A stretch of 64,000 bases of DNA, from the NCBI GenBank assembly GCA_949317995.1, contig OX439049.1, forward strand, positions 956,001-1,020,000, written 5' to 3'. The notes under the pieces are model-generated. The model did not search any database and had not been told where the DNA came from. It worked only from the letters and a program-made list of their open reading frames with translations. The position numbers and the translations under genes are program-made. Shown in pieces: positions 21,691-63,392 of the stretch (positions within the stretch are counted from its first letter, which is position 1; the number at the start of each line of letters is the position of its first letter). Origin of the DNA: Acholoe squamosa (taxonomy: Eukaryota > Annelida > Polychaeta > Phyllodocida > Polynoidae).

Positions 21691-24600
21691 TCATCTCATG
21701 GACACCGTACATCAACATCATGAGTAAAATCAGCAGCAGTGCGTCTGTTAAATACACCAGTATTACACCTCCCTCTAACATGACGGTAGTAGTATAATGC
21801 ACATGCCACGAGGGAAAATTTGGTTTCTGCCCAGCACAACATCCAAATAAACCTGCCAAAATGATGTCGGCCTCGCCAACAGAAATCTGGTCACATAAAA
21901 ACACAGATGGAAACCTCGTTTTGACTCCTTCATGGTGAGAAAACAGAGTCGCGCATTCCTTCTCTTGACACACATCATCATACATTAATTATAATATTAC
22001 AGTTGCATTGATAATTGCTTTTATATGATTGAAACCATCATTATCATTGTAATTATGAGAAAATTGAGTCATGCAAATGTTCTTTTCACACACCGAACAT
22101 ATGACAATGAGCGCATCACACACTTTAACATAAGAAACATCACAGTTGAGGAGCAGGGGCTGACTACAATAGACACAATGTAACTATATGGGATAACTGT
22201 AGGTGTATGTACATGTTGGTATGGGGGGATGGATGACTATACACTTGGTATTATATACAGTAGGTGGGGGCCTGGGCCATGATGGAAGGACTTACCATTA
22301 TTTGTGATAACTGGTATAACCTTGTCCTAGTGCAGGTTGCTCTTGGTATGAGTTGATATGAATGATGGCCATTGACTGATGATAAATACTGATCAAGTAT
22401 GGAATTAACAACCGCACTGCTCTCATGCAGCAGTTCACACACCTTACCAACCATTTACTATTTCAATTTGCTTTCGTTTAACAACTGACAGAATATCAGC
22501 ATGAAAAAATCGAAAAATATGTGGCGGCTGTCACTTCTTTTCCCTCACACTGTAATTAACACTTACAAAAACAGCACAATATCTATGTAGAAGTTGTCCA
22601 ACAAGGATATGGGTCAAGTTGCTGGCAAGCTTTCCAAAAGATGTAGGATCCACTGATAATATAGCATTTAGTTTGAACCTGTGGGGTTGTGTTTCTCCAC
22701 CCCATAGGGAGACATTGTGTGGGTGTGTATGGATGCTATGTACACTGGGTGTGTTGGTACTATACTACAGTCACTATATGTGATGTACTCTAGTACCGTG
22801 TGTATAAGGTGCACCTTATAATACACAGGGTAGAAGCACAGTGTTGGTGCTATGTACACTGGGTGTGTTGGTACTATACTACAGTAACTTTGTACACCTT
22901 CATTATAACCAGTTGTTCTGTACAACAGTCAGACCCGTCACACAGTCCGCAATCATGACGTACAGACCCCGCTCTCATTGCTGGGTTCCACTTTGCACTG
23001 AGTAAATCATGTAAACCATCAACTTAGTTTGTGTATTGAGTCTATGTCAATCGTGTTCCTACTTTTACAAGAAGTATATAAAGTCTATGCCTCCTTATAT
23101 GTAACAATAAAATAAAGACCAATATAAATTTTCCACACACTGATGCACCAATCAGCCTCCGCATCTTTCCACGTCCATCTCCTCTATGTAAAAACTCCTC
23201 TTCATGAAGAAATATACTAAATTGGCAATATAATGCAGAATTGATACAAATACTTTGCAAAACTCTTAAAACATCACAAAACACTCTAGATACAACACAA
23301 CACACACAAACACATTCACTTCAGAAAACATTCGAAATAAGTAGATGTTCCTTAAATCGAGCAATGTCAGATAATGAGAGCCGCAGACATGACCAGGTAG
23401 CATTCTTAGCTAGGTTATCAATAAATATGAGTACTTTACTACTGCAGACTTTTACCACCTTGCTTTGATAGCCGGATACCTTAATACAAACTACGTTTTA
23501 TACTTGTCAACGCCATTGGCCACCTTTAACTATCACTCAAACACAGAATGCTCTTTCTGTGTTTAATTTACAGTTATACTTTTGCTCATAATGAGGCAAG
23601 CAAGGCCCTAAGCTTCTGAAGTTTAAATGTATTTAGTACAGTTGGTAACCTCATAGAAAGACTTATATTACTGAGTATATTTGACACAAGGTGAGTTGGG
23701 CTGGGGGGGGGGGGTGAAGGGTGATTTCATAAATATCTGCAGAGCAAAGAAGGATATAAACTTAACATGCTGGGAAATAAATCATCATATGATACAACTG
23801 GTCTTGCGATTCACTGAGGAAATATTGGTACCATTATCTCTTGTGCGTAAAATGAATATGGTGGACCCAACTTAACCTAACGCAATCATATTTTGTTCTT
23901 TCGGTTCCTTATATCAATTGTGTAGTCATACTGCTTTTATCCAGACAAGTGTAAAAGTGATACACACATTACCAGTAAAACCACAAACTAGTCACTTAAA
24001 GCAAGAGAGTGCTGTAACTTCGGCACAGCCGACTCGAGTTGTCCACGATAAGAATGTACAGTTACAGTGTAGTACAGCAGCCAACCAGTGGCCAATTACG
24101 ACTAAAGACAATGTACCGTAATACCTCATGTATAAGGCACGCCTAATATGCGAGAATATTCCCCTGGTGCGCCTTATAGGATTAGGAAAAGCTGAGGGTA
24201 AAATTTTCCCAAGGTGATCCATAAATTCAAAAGTGGTTCTAGGCCATCAGGGGGCATCTTAGCTATCAATATCTTTTCGAATTTTGAAAATTCATTGATT
24301 AGAACAAGTTATTTCATTTTAAAATTTTCTAGCACATTCATAAAGTTTAGGTGCACCTTATACGCGGGGTGTTATGGTAGTAAAATTGCCGGTAACAGCG
24401 GCATTACTGACTCATACTAATACAACACTCTTCTGTTACTGTGGTGTTAGAAGTTAGGAGGGAAGTATTTATAGTTTTCAGCTTGTATGTTGACTTTACA
24501 ATTGATCATTGCTGGATGTGGACAAAGTGTATAACACATATGTTCATAGTTTCTTTGCAGCACCTGAACACGTTAAGACTTGAGCACGTGTTGAATGGAC

Positions 24601-25318
24601 AAGTTTGCTGCATACTGCCAAACCCTGGATGACAGCACGCTTCCTCTCTGGACCTCAAGTTACAATGTGGCGGGTAATGTAATGGTAGTAGAAGTAGTAA
24701 TAGAACTCGTAACGTCCTTTAAATCGTTCCCATTAGTCAAACACACACACCAGACTATGGCGTGTAACAGACGGTCGGTCATCAACTTGTAGGTATACAC
24801 TTCCAGATACATCATAGTCACTGACATGTATATTAGTATCCAAGATTTGGTCCGGAGTAGATTATAATGCTGTGTGCCCCACAATAATTATCCTACATGA
24901 AGGCTTCCACAGACAGTGACTGGTAGGGGCGGTGTCAGTGACAGGATTGCTTAATATGGGGGTTTACTTTGGTACAAACATCACTTGCAGTGTCCGTCCC
25001 ATCCTGCTGAATCTAACCCCCTGATAACTGAGACCACCCATACCATCAATGGATGCATCAGTTTCTGTTGGAGAGTGATTGGGAATCCAGGTTCTCTCAG
25101 ACCAGTGCGCATGTATCACCTGCTCTGATGATATACACACATACGTGTAATCACATGGTGCACAGCAGTCTGTATACATCCTAGAGGACATCAGACAACT
25201 TGGTCAGTGACTGTGTTATTGTAGGGCTGAGCCATTATAGGTCTAGCCTGTCACTGACTGAGCCATCATACAGCCTGTCACTAAGAGACCAGACCCGGTG
25301 ACCCGCTGTGTGGCGGTC
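21691..25318. other. Downstream of PI4KB stop: probable 3' UTR and flank
   Basis: No protein-coding exon recognised. TGTACACTGGGTGTGTTGGT with following TACTATACTACAGT occurs at about 22739 and 22854, flanking a small palindrome TACCGTGTGTATAAGGTGCA...TATAATACACAGGGTA that looks like two abutted MITE ends. Part of this stretch must be PI4KB 3' UTR. The transcript end is not determinable from sequence alone. Confidence 0.5.
24116..24377. mobile_element. pogo/Tc1-like MITE, 262 bp, TA target duplication
   Basis: Left end CCGTAATACCTCATGTATAA, right end TTATACGCGGGGTGTTATGG; TA at 24114-24115 and 24378-24379. Same family as 11362-11653, but more diverged. Confidence 0.8.
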
Positions 25319-53662
<28,344 letters not shown>

Positions 53663-54084
53663 GGAGTACGGGTTGTAAGAGGGAGGTTACAGGAAGGCCA
53701 TGCCTCCTGTGTGACTAATATACACTGGTACAAGTATAAAAGCTGTAGTAGTCAGACTCACTGACTGACACACACTGACTGCTACTCCTGGTGTGTCTGG
53801 GACCCCTCAGGCTCTGTCTATGTATGTTGTACTAGATGTTAACACTGGGGGCTGAGGAGCTCACGAGCCGCTCCTCTAATTGAGCCGCTAGGGTCGTTAT
53901 GATGCGTCCTCAATCGGTACCAGTCCTATGACTCTGGAATGTCACCTGTTGCTGCTAATGTCTGCCGGGCGTGTTCTCACTGATGTTGTTGTTGTTGTTC
54001 ATCAGTCCTGACTCGAGACGGTTTGTTGCTAGTTCCTCACCTGTAGGTAGAACAAGATACGAGCATGTAAGTGACTGTATGAGG
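53663..54084 (-). other. PI4KB 5' flank / 5' UTR
   Basis: Immediately upstream of the ATG on the minus strand. TCTACCTACAG followed by GTGAGGAAC near 54035-54055 could be a 5' UTR splice site. GTT triplets near 53980-54000. Promoter not identified. Confidence 0.4.
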
Positions 54085-54445
54085 CGATATATAATATAAC
54101 GAGCGACTCACAATGTGAGGTATAATATAACGAGCGACTCACAATGTGAGGTATAATATAACGAGCGACTCACAATGTGAGGTATAATATAACGAGCGAC
54201 TCACAATGTGAGGTATAATATAACGAGCGACTCACAATGTGAGGTATAATATAACGAGCGACTCACAATGTGAGGTATAATATAACGAGCGACTCACAAT
54301 GTGAGGTATAATATAACGAGCGACTCACAATGTGAGGTATAATATAACGAGCGACTCACAATGTGAGGTATAATATAACGAGCGACTCACAATGTGAGGT
54401 ATAATATAACGAGCGACTCACAATGTGAGGTATAATATAACGAGT
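54085..54445. repeat. 31-bp minisatellite, about 12 copies
   Basis: Unit GAGGTATAATATAACGAGCG with ACTCACAATGT, almost invariant, suggesting recent expansion. Confidence 0.96.
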
Positions 54446-54699
54446 GACTCGTTGAGTTGCTCACACCTGCTCTGTGGTGTTCATGGAGAGGGACTGAGAG
54501 TGTGAGGTGGAGGAGGCACAGGGAGCTGTGCTGCACACTGTGTACGTGGGTGGGTCTGTGTGTGTGTGTGTGTGTGAGTGTCTAACTAGGAGGTCTACGA
54601 GTGACAATGCAGCACATTTGACATCATTGGTGCATCATGAACCTCTGGGAGTGTATCAACCCTGTAGGGTCAGCATGATGCTTAAATGTGGTTGTGACG
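54446..54699. other. Spacer with (GT)n and dispersed-repeat piece
   Basis: (TG)n near 54556-54575. From about 54640 the sequence TATCAACCCTGTAGGGTCAG then CATGATGC matches the dispersed family seen at 35528 and 36297. Confidence 0.6.
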
Positions 54700-56175
54700 A
54701 GTTACTCACCAGGACGGTATTCATACATGGAACAACAGACATGATACAGTAAGTGTTACATGGTACACCCGGGGTTAGTGCCTGTGACGAGTTACTCACC
54801 AGGACGGTATTCATACATGTGACAACAGACATGATACAGTAAGTGTTACACGGTACACCCGGGGTTAGTGCTGGGACGAGTTACTCACCAGGACGGCATT
54901 CATACATGTGACAACAGACATGATACAGTGTTACACGGTACACCCGGGGTTAGTGCTGTGACGAGTTACTCACCAGGACGGTATTCATACATGTGACAAC
55001 AGACATGATACAGTAAGTGTTACACGGTACACCCGGGGTTAGTGCTGGGACGAGTTACTCACCAGGACGACATTCATACATGTGACAACAGACATGATAC
55101 AGTGTAACACGGTACACCTGGGGTTAGTGCCTGTGACGAGTTACTCACCAGGACGGTATTCATACATGTGACAACAGACATGATACAGTAAGTGTTACAC
55201 GGTACACCCTGGGTTAGTGCTGTGACGAGTTACTCACCAGGACGGTATTCATACATGTGACAACAGACATGATACAGTAAGTGTTACATGGTACACCCGG
55301 GGTTAGTGCTGGGACGAGTTACTCACCAGGACGGCATTCATACATGTGACAACAGACATGATACAGTGTTACACGGTACACCCGGGGTTAGTGCTGTGAC
55401 GAGTTACTCACCAGGACGGCATTCATACATGTGACAACAGACATGATACAGTGTTACACGGTACACCCGGGGTTAGTGCTGTGACGAGTTACTCACCAGG
55501 ACGGTATTCATACATGTGACAACAGACATGATACAGTGTTACACGGTACACCCGGGGTTAGTGCTGTGACGAGTTACTCACCAGGACGGCATTCATACAT
55601 GTGACAACAGACATGATACAGTGTTACACGGTACACCCGGGGTTAGTGCCTGTGACGAGTTACTCACCAGGACGGCATTCATACATGTGACAACAGACAT
55701 GATACAGTGTTACACGGTACACCGGGGGTTAGTGCCTGGGACGAGTTACTCACCAGGACGGCATTCATACATGTGACAACAGACATGATACAGTGTTACA
55801 CGGTACACCCGGGGTTAGTGCTGTGACGAGTTACTCACCAGGACGGCATTCATACATGTGACAACAGACATGATACAGTAAGTGTTACACGGTACACCCT
55901 GGGTTAGTGCTGGGACGAGTTACTCACCAGGACGACATTCATACATGTGACAACAGACATGATACAGTGTTACATGGTACACCCTGGGTTAGTGCTGGGA
56001 CGAGTTACTCACCAGGACGGTATTCATACATGTGACAACAGACATGATACAGTAAGTGTTACACGGTACACCCGGGGTTAGTGCTGGGACGAGTTACTCA
56101 CCAGGACGGTATTCATACATGTGACAATAGACATGATACAGTGTTACACGGTACACCCGGGGTTAGTGCCGGGAC
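54700..56175. repeat. 85/89-bp minisatellite, about 17 copies
   Basis: Unit GACGAGTTACTCACCAGGAC, GGYATTCATACATGTGACAA, CAGACATGATACAGTGTTAC, ACGGTACACCCGGGGTTAGT, GC; some units add TAAG. On the PI4KB strand each unit holds CCTG then GTGAGTAAC, a near-consensus 5' splice site. Confidence 0.95.
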
Positions 56176-57866
56176 GGAGAGAGGAGATAGTAGCTTAATA
56201 CGGATGCTGATCTCCGTCTGAGCAGGAACCTCAGACACTACGAGCGTCACTGATGACGACCATCACCAAAATGTCACCTCCCGGTCAGATCGACCTCCCG
56301 CCATCCTGCTTTGCTCTGCCACGGACAGCATGATGCCGCTAAATCACATTGTTTGTGAGCATGATGGTCATGACTCATTATGCTGCTGTGATGAATGCAA
56401 GCCTTCAGTGCATCACACCAAAACAGTACAAGATTTACACCAAGACCATGTATTCACATTGACACACAAATGGGGATACCGTATAAGGCTGCCTTACACT
56501 GCTCAATACTGAAGTTTCAGACAACAGGGCTGTATCAACAGGCTGCTGTGGTGCAGGGCCTAGATGGAACAGCAGCTATTACTAGTTTTTTACTAGAATT
56601 TATTATGATAGTCCTTGACGTGTAAGGCGCACCCTTAGGCTTGATTTGGTAGTCTTTCCAGACAATAATTGTGTTAAATTGGCTAAGGGCAATACTAAAG
56701 ACTGACACTAAAATGGCCTCTGTGAAATACACTTATGACTGTTCGCTCATTGTGGCAGGGCGCAAACAGGAGGCACAGAGAGACTATTTAAAAGCGGCAG
56801 GTGAGAGACACACAGACAGCATCGGTTACCATGACAACCCGTGGTGTATGGATAACAACATGATACACACAATGTATTATATGTTCATTTTTTCACATTT
56901 AGTGTAAAAGAGCAGATGTCATCTATTATGTAGAATGAAACTAGAATCACACACATTATATTTGTGACTAATAATCACATTTGACATTTAATTATAATTG
57001 TGCAGGGACAGTAGAGGGGCATGAACTATTAAGTAATAAAACAGACTTATTATATTTGTAATTGGGTCGCGTCAACTTCTGACTGTGATGACTCATTCAG
57101 AAGGTAAATGGGAATATTGTTCAAAACCGCCTATGTACGTAAATTGGACATGGGCCATCGCTTTCAATCTGAAATCGAGAGTATCAACTCATTTTCCCCT
57201 CCCGTCATGAGTGGTAGGAGTTTAGGTGGATAGCTGTGCTGTAGTGACACAGACATCTGGTGTGTCTGTCCCTCTGTGTGCTCTTTTTGTCTCTTTATAC
57301 CAAGGCTATACAAGCTATGCATAGAACTCATCACCTGCCACCCCCCCCCCCACACACACACAAACAGTATTTTTATTCCCCTTACCTCCTGTGTATTTCA
57401 CACAACCTTCCCCCCACACTATGTCATCTATTGGTACAGTCTCCTTCATCTCTTATTTTTACACCAGGCTCCTCTGTCTTCACATAGTTCTACCTTTCAC
57501 CTGGGGGTGTCATAGTATTGCCCACCCCTTGGGATGCTACAATTAACATACAACCCATAGGATTCATCTGTTGAGCTATTGAGCCTTTGCATCAGGAGGC
57601 CGCATTGGAATCCGCATCATGCGATATAGCAGACTGAGTGCCTGTGTGATCCACCTCAGTTTTTCTTCCCACTCGTGGCGCTTTGCCTATGTATATGTAT
57701 GTGTGATAACCACCTGTACCTCTGTAACGTAACCTGTTGGTATACATGTACACTTTTTCCTTCAAAATTTCCAATTTTTCTTTGCATCATGCAGTAAGAC
57801 CACCCCCTATAGTATTGTACATTGATATACTGTCATGTTCTACACAGCTGACAGCTAGTGTCTATA

Positions 57867-57868
<2 letters not shown>
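56176..57868. other. Upstream of PI4KB, no gene seen
   Basis: Unique DNA with a C-run/(CA)n near 57341-57360. GTATAAGGCTGCC near 56480 and GTGTAAGGCGCACCC near 56620 are remnants of the pogo/Tc1-like MITE family. Confidence 0.5.

Positions 57869-57869
<1 letters not shown>

Positions 57870-57943
<74 letters not shown>
57870..57943. repeat. (TA)n microsatellite
   Basis: About 37 TA dinucleotides. Confidence 0.98.
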
Positions 57944-57944
<1 letters not shown>

Positions 57945-58194
57945 AGTCTAGGTAAAAGAACTAGACACACAGTTAATGTGCTATGTGTGTTAGTCATGCC
58001 TCACTTACTCCCACCTACCGTATAAACCTGGCTTAGACATGTCTTTTTTTACAGTAGGACATCAAAGAGAAGCTATACCATAGTGGTATTAACCCGTTAC
58101 AGGCCGGCTCGGTCCCGCTGTGGTCACCATCATGATGCACCCTATATGGTGTGCATGATGCCTCTAGGTTCATGTCCATTTGTCATCAAATGCA

Positions 58195-58325
58195 GCATGA
58201 TGCACCAATGCAGCATGATGCACCAATGCAGCATGATGCACCAATGCAGCATGATGCACCAATGCAGCATGATGCACCAATGCAGCATGATGCACCAATG
58301 CAGCATAATGCACCAATGCAGCATG
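58195..58325. repeat. 18-bp array, seven copies
   Basis: Unit CATGATGCACCAATGCAG. The same words form the palindrome at 35458 and the 54-bp array. Confidence 0.95.
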
Positions 58326-58636
58326 ATGCCTCCAGGTTAATCTCAATTTGTCCTCATGATGCAATAATACAGTGAATGGTGGTGCGCTACATTTAAGGGT
58401 AAAATGGCGCACCATCAAGTCACTCTGCAGGATAACATCAATGTCTAAATCCATGAATGTAACCTTTATACGAGACAGGCGCTTATTGAGGTCATCTTTT
58501 TTGAGTGCTTAAGAAATATTTCTACACCTCCTTACCACCAGCGCTTATACTGGCATTTTTTAAAGACACGGTGCTTATATGCGACACTACGGTCCTCCTC
58601 CACATCCTCACATCTCACCACTTACCCTTTACCCCC

Positions 58637-58638
<2 letters not shown>

Positions 58639-58706
<68 letters not shown>

Positions 58707-58717
58707 ACACACACACC
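58639..58717. repeat. (CA)n microsatellite
   Basis: About 39 CA dinucleotides with one TA interruption. Confidence 0.98.
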
Positions 58718-59357
58718 TATGTACTTCTATCACTGAGGTATTCACCACACAGACCCCCCCCCCATGTGTACCCCCCTGAGAGCCCCCAGGCAACACTGTA
58801 AAACCCTGCTTATAAGGCACACCCGTGAATAAGCCGCACCCACATATATGATGCATCATAACTTCATGGTAGCTCTGTAAGTCCCCCCGCGGTAGCATTC
58901 AGTCCAGACCGCACAGGCTTCCTGTCTCAGCCACTTACTGACCTCAGATATCTCTATTTACCTTCACATATAACACTGAGCATGCCAACTTATAGGCACA
59001 AACACACACTAACCACATACACTTACACTAGCTAATATCCTGGAGTATAAGGTGCCATATCAACTTCATTCTAACTGGAAATGAATCAATAAATAAATGT
59101 TTCAATATGAAATAAATTGACAAGAGTTGCCCTATCTTCGGTTCTAATAGGCGGATTTGAAAAATTCTTTTGCCATTAGAAAGCTGAGATCATAACAGGC
59201 TTGTGCTGCTACGACGGCAATAAAGATTCTTTTAGACCAACCAAAGCCGGTGTCATTTCAGCAAGGCTGTAGTCTATGTCTGTTATCTTGGCCTTACTTT
59301 GACCTGTGCCCACACCATGGGTTAGCACACGGTATTACAGCATACACACACACAGTA
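58718..59357. other. Upstream region, no gene seen
   Basis: GCTTATAAGGCACACCC near 58808 is another MITE-family remnant. Otherwise unique DNA. Confidence 0.5.
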
Positions 59358-60175
59358 CAGGTGTACCTGGAGGCGGTGTACCTGGAGGTGGTGTACCTAG
59401 AGGTGGTGTACCTGGAGGTGGTGTACCTGGAGGTGGTGTACCTAGAGGTGGTGTACCTGGAGGTGGTGTACCTGGAGGTGGTGTACCTGGAGGTGGTGTA
59501 CCTAGAGGTGGTGTACCTGGAGGTGGTGTACCTGGAGGTGGTGTACCTAGAGGTGGTGTACCTGGAGGTGGTGTACCTGGAGGTGGTGTACCTAGAGGCG
59601 GTGTACCTGGAGGCGGTGTACCTGGAGGCGGTGTACCTGGAGGCGGTGTACCTGGAGGCGGTGTACCTGGAGGCGGTGTACCTGGAGGCGGTGTACCTGG
59701 AGGCGGTGTACCTGGAGGCGGTGTACCTGGAGGCGGTGTACCTGGAGGCGGTGTACCTGGAGGCGGTGTACCTATAGGCGGTGTACCTGGAGGCGGTGTA
59801 CCTGGAGGCGGTGTACCTGGAGGCGGTGTACCTATAGGCGGTGTACCTGGAGGCGGTGTACCTGGAGGCGGTGTACCTGGAGGCGGTGTACCTGGAGGCG
59901 GTGTACCTGGAGGTGGTGTACCTGGAGGCGGTGTACCTGGAGGTGGTGTATCTGGAGGCGGTGTACCTGGAGGTGGTGTACCTGGAGGCGGTGTACCTAT
60001 AGGCGGTGTACCTGGAGGCGGTGTACCTGGAGGCGGTGTACCTGGAGGTGGTGTACCTGGAGGCGGTGTACCTGGAGGCGGTGTACCTGGAGGCGGTGTC
60101 CCTGGAGGCGGTGTACCTGGAGGCGGTGTACCTGGAGGTGGTGTACCTGGAGGTGGTGTACCTGGAGGCGGTGGA
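59358..60175. repeat. 15-bp minisatellite, about 54 copies
   Basis: Unit GTACCTGGAGGCGGT, with GGTGGT, CTAGAGG and CTATAGG variants. In one frame it would read (Val-Pro-Gly-Gly-Gly)n. Without neighbouring exon features it is best treated as non-coding. Confidence 0.95.
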
Positions 60176-60888
60176 CTGAGTTCTTCAGTCTGGGGTGCTA
60201 CTAAGGGGCTCTACAGTAAATCCCACACTACACTGGAGCTCTGTGCAGCACATTTGACATCAAAACCTTACCATGCATCACAGTAGCACACAATGCCTCC
60301 CATCCTAATTCTACCACTACTTGTGTGTTTTATAAGGTGTTTGGCATATTAGCCCTGTAAAGGGGTTGTACCATGGCAATTGGTCTTCATGATGCATGAA
60401 TGTAGCAAGGGTGTGGCTTATACCAGGCTCTAACTTGCCACTATTTTGGCGTAAGTGCCAAGTCAGCATTATACTGAGGGTTTACAGTTCAGTCGCTGTC
60501 AGTGACTCATGAGTCATTACCTTGTAGCTATGTACCGTAAAACATCAACAACCATCGGTCTATGGCTCGTCTCGCTGAGTAAAACCTTTTTTTTTGTCCA
60601 ATGCTATATCAAATCGCTGTGTTGTTTATCACAATATGCCTTTTTCCTCGTCCCTGTACCATAATATCTGTCTTGGAATGAGACATGGGTATAATAGACC
60701 AAAAATATTAATGGAGGTGAGGAAAGGAAGGAAAAACTTGCCCTCTGTGTGTATAGACGTACCCCAGGGTATGTATATGGGGGAGGTATTGGTGTTGTGT
60801 CTGGTGGCGACCCATGGTATGCACTTTTGGCAACACACCCATGTCTGACACTGACACAGGCTTTTATACATGGTACATCTGGGGCATA
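60176..60888. other. Upstream region, no gene seen
   Basis: TAGCCCTGTAAAGGGGTTGT and CATGATGCATGAATGTAGC (60350-60405) belong to the TGATGCAT dispersed family. Confidence 0.5.
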
Positions 60889-61347
60889 GGTCTCAGTGAA
60901 GGAAATCCCGCAGAAAACCGGAAGTCATATACGATTGTGGTCAGAAGTGAATACTGCAGGCACACTGAATGGTCAATAACCATGTTGAAAATAATGCCAA
61001 TAAATATAAAACCACTACACATGTTGTTGAACATTTGCTGCTTTGGATAAAATACCAGGAGGGCATTTCTCAAAGTGCTTACCCATTTTTTCAAAGGTTA
61101 GATTGGAAATAGTGAATCTACATTTTATTCAGTGCAGATTTAGGCAGAATCAGGGTGTTTTTACGCGATAGTCCAGTGCTCAAAATTTTCGTGGTCAATT
61201 CATATTTTAAGTCAGCCTATATTATGAAGGAAAGATGTATCTATTAATTCTGGGGTGATTTTTAGAAAATGAACATGTTCCAATGGGTGCTATTGCGTTT
61301 CGCGCTACATTAAATTATAGTGCGGAACCAATTCCTTCTGTGAGACC
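60889..61347. mobile_element. 459-bp MITE, copy 1
   Basis: Begins GGTCTCAGTGAAGGAAATC and ends AATTCCTTCTGTGAGACC, an imperfect terminal inverted repeat of about 16 bp, with TA on both outer sides. No transposase. Nearly identical to 62266-62724. Confidence 0.7.
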
Positions 61348-62265
61348 TAAAGCATATGGGGGATTAGCATGAAGAAGGAAAAAAAAACCCTTCAAATCAG
61401 TTCTTTTCTATATTAATTATTTAGAGAAGGATTGGTTTTGCCAAATTCTATGGAAAATATGTTCATAGGTCTCTAAAATGTGTCCAAAATCAAGGAAAAA
61501 TCATGTTTATATTGCTGTCGGAGTGGTCTGCAGGCCGCGCTGCAGGTTCATTTCAGTCTAGGCCCACTGGCATAGTGCAGATTATTTTGATAGGCCCGAT
61601 TTATTTTTTACCTTATTCTTAACAGGGTATGCATATCATATCTGTGTAGTATTGGCCACTTGCAGCTAGTCTAGGTAGTACAGAGAGGGGTTATTTTTGC
61701 GCTTTGACATATCATCTGTATTAGTTAAGTTAGGCACTGACACCGCAAATGGTATATCTACCGCTTCAAGGAAACTATCCAGGGTATAATATTTTGGGAC
61801 ATTTCTTTGAAATCATCTAGAAATGTAGTATTGTATAACCCAGTATCCATGTTATGTACTCTCATAAATCCTCCCAGGCATGGCATGTGAATATTGTGTA
61901 CTTTTTGCAGTGATTTTTATGTATTTTTCTACAATTTTACATAATTTGTCAATTATATCCACAGTAAACTACAACAAGGACACTTACACCATATAGAGCA
62001 AGATCAAAAGAATATCCATGCCAAATTTGATGGTCCTAGAGGCACTGCTTGTCATGAAAATGACTCAAAGATGAAGAGGGCGGTGTCCTCGGACAGAGAC
62101 ATAGAAATCAGGCTGATTTTGGGTATAACTTGGCCCGAAAGGCACCCTATATCATGAGATAGAGTGGTCCAAGGAGCATAAAACCTAGGGGCCTGTGTAA
62201 AAACATCTATTGGATTATAAAAATCTCAATTATAGACAAGACATGCACACAGCCCATTAATAGTA
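61348..62265. other. Spacer between the two MITE copies, no gene seen
   Basis: Unique AT-rich DNA. The flanks of the two MITEs differ, so the pair looks like two insertions rather than a duplicated block. Confidence 0.5.
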
Positions 62266-62724
62266 GGTCTCAGTGAAGGAAATCCCGCAGAAAACCGGAA
62301 GTCATATACGATTGTGGTCAGAAGTGAATACTGCAGGCACACTGAATGGTCAATAACCATGTTGAAAATAATGCCAATAAATATAAAACCACTACAAATG
62401 TTGTTGAACATTTGCTGCTTTGGATAAAATACCAGGAGGGCATTTCTCAAAGTGCTTACCCATTTTTTCAAAGGTTAGATTGGAAATAGTGAATCTACAT
62501 TTTATTCAGTGCAGATTTAGGCAGAATCAGGGTGTTTTTACGCGATAGTCCAGTGCTCAAAATTTTCGTGGTCAATTCATATTTTAAGTCAGCCTATATT
62601 ATGAAGGAAAGATGTATCTATTAATTCTGGGGTGATTTTTAGAAAATGAACATGTTCCAATGGGTGCTATTGCGTTTCGCGCTACATTAAATTATAGTGC
62701 GGAACCAATTCCTTCTGTGAGACC
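62266..62724. mobile_element. 459-bp MITE, copy 2
   Basis: Same length and termini as copy 1. I noticed one difference (ACTACACATG at 61014 against ACTACAAATG). Near identity implies recent movement. Confidence 0.75.
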
Positions 62725-62732
62725 CATAGCCC

Positions 62733-62895
62733 TATACACAACATTCAGCACTGATTGCCTGCAGGTGGCACCACTGGTTCCTGTACCAGTGTGAGGGCTT
62801 ACATGGTACTAGGGCATCAGTTATGTTACATTTAGGACATCCTGCCAGTATACACAACATTCAGCACTGATTGCCTGCAGGTGGCACCACTGGTT
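62733..62895. repeat. 47-bp direct repeat pair
   Basis: TATACACAACATTCAGCACT, GATTGCCTGCAGGTGGCACC and ACTGGTT occur at 62733 and again at 62849, separated by about 70 bp. Confidence 0.9.
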
Positions 62896-63392
62896 GTTGT
62901 ACTACTTTGGGGGCTTCCTCAAAGGTTGTCCTTTTGAGGCCTGAAACCTTGATTTCTGGAGTTTGTAAAGCACAGAAAACTGCTTGTCTGCACTTTTCTT
63001 ATTTCTGATGTATGGTCTACAGACCAATGTCTGACTTTGCTGGATATAGCACTAGTTTACAACCAGTGGCCCTGAGCTCAATTCTAAGAAGTTTCATATA
63101 AATTCAATGCACTTTGAGTAGAGTGGAACATCTTATAGGGTGCACTAGAGATTGCATGTAGCTACAGGCATAGGCCGCTCCTTATAAGCGCGGGATTACC
63201 ATACCAGTATATTGCCTGTGCTGTAGATAAGTCAGGCTGTTATATTACATAACATAGACCATGTAAAGGTGATCGCGGTATCTAGTGCTATCACTGCACT
63301 CTGTCCTACACTCACTGTTTCACCCCAGGATTATCAACATATCTCAAGGTGACTCATAATCCAATGTACCAGATAAGGCCATTTAATTATGA
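62896..63392. other. Upstream region, no gene seen
   Basis: CCTTATAAGCGCGGGATTAC near 63181-63200 is a right end of the pogo/Tc1-like MITE family. Its left end is not clear. Confidence 0.5.

Noticed and set aside
58142-58375. HDAPMQ-like periodic frames suggesting a metal-binding protein
   Set aside because: 18-bp array of the TGATGCAT family; no gene context.
60889-62471. Repeated small frame (about 80 codons, minus) in both MITE copies
   Set aside because: Identical because the MITEs are identical; no domain and no sign of coding selection.
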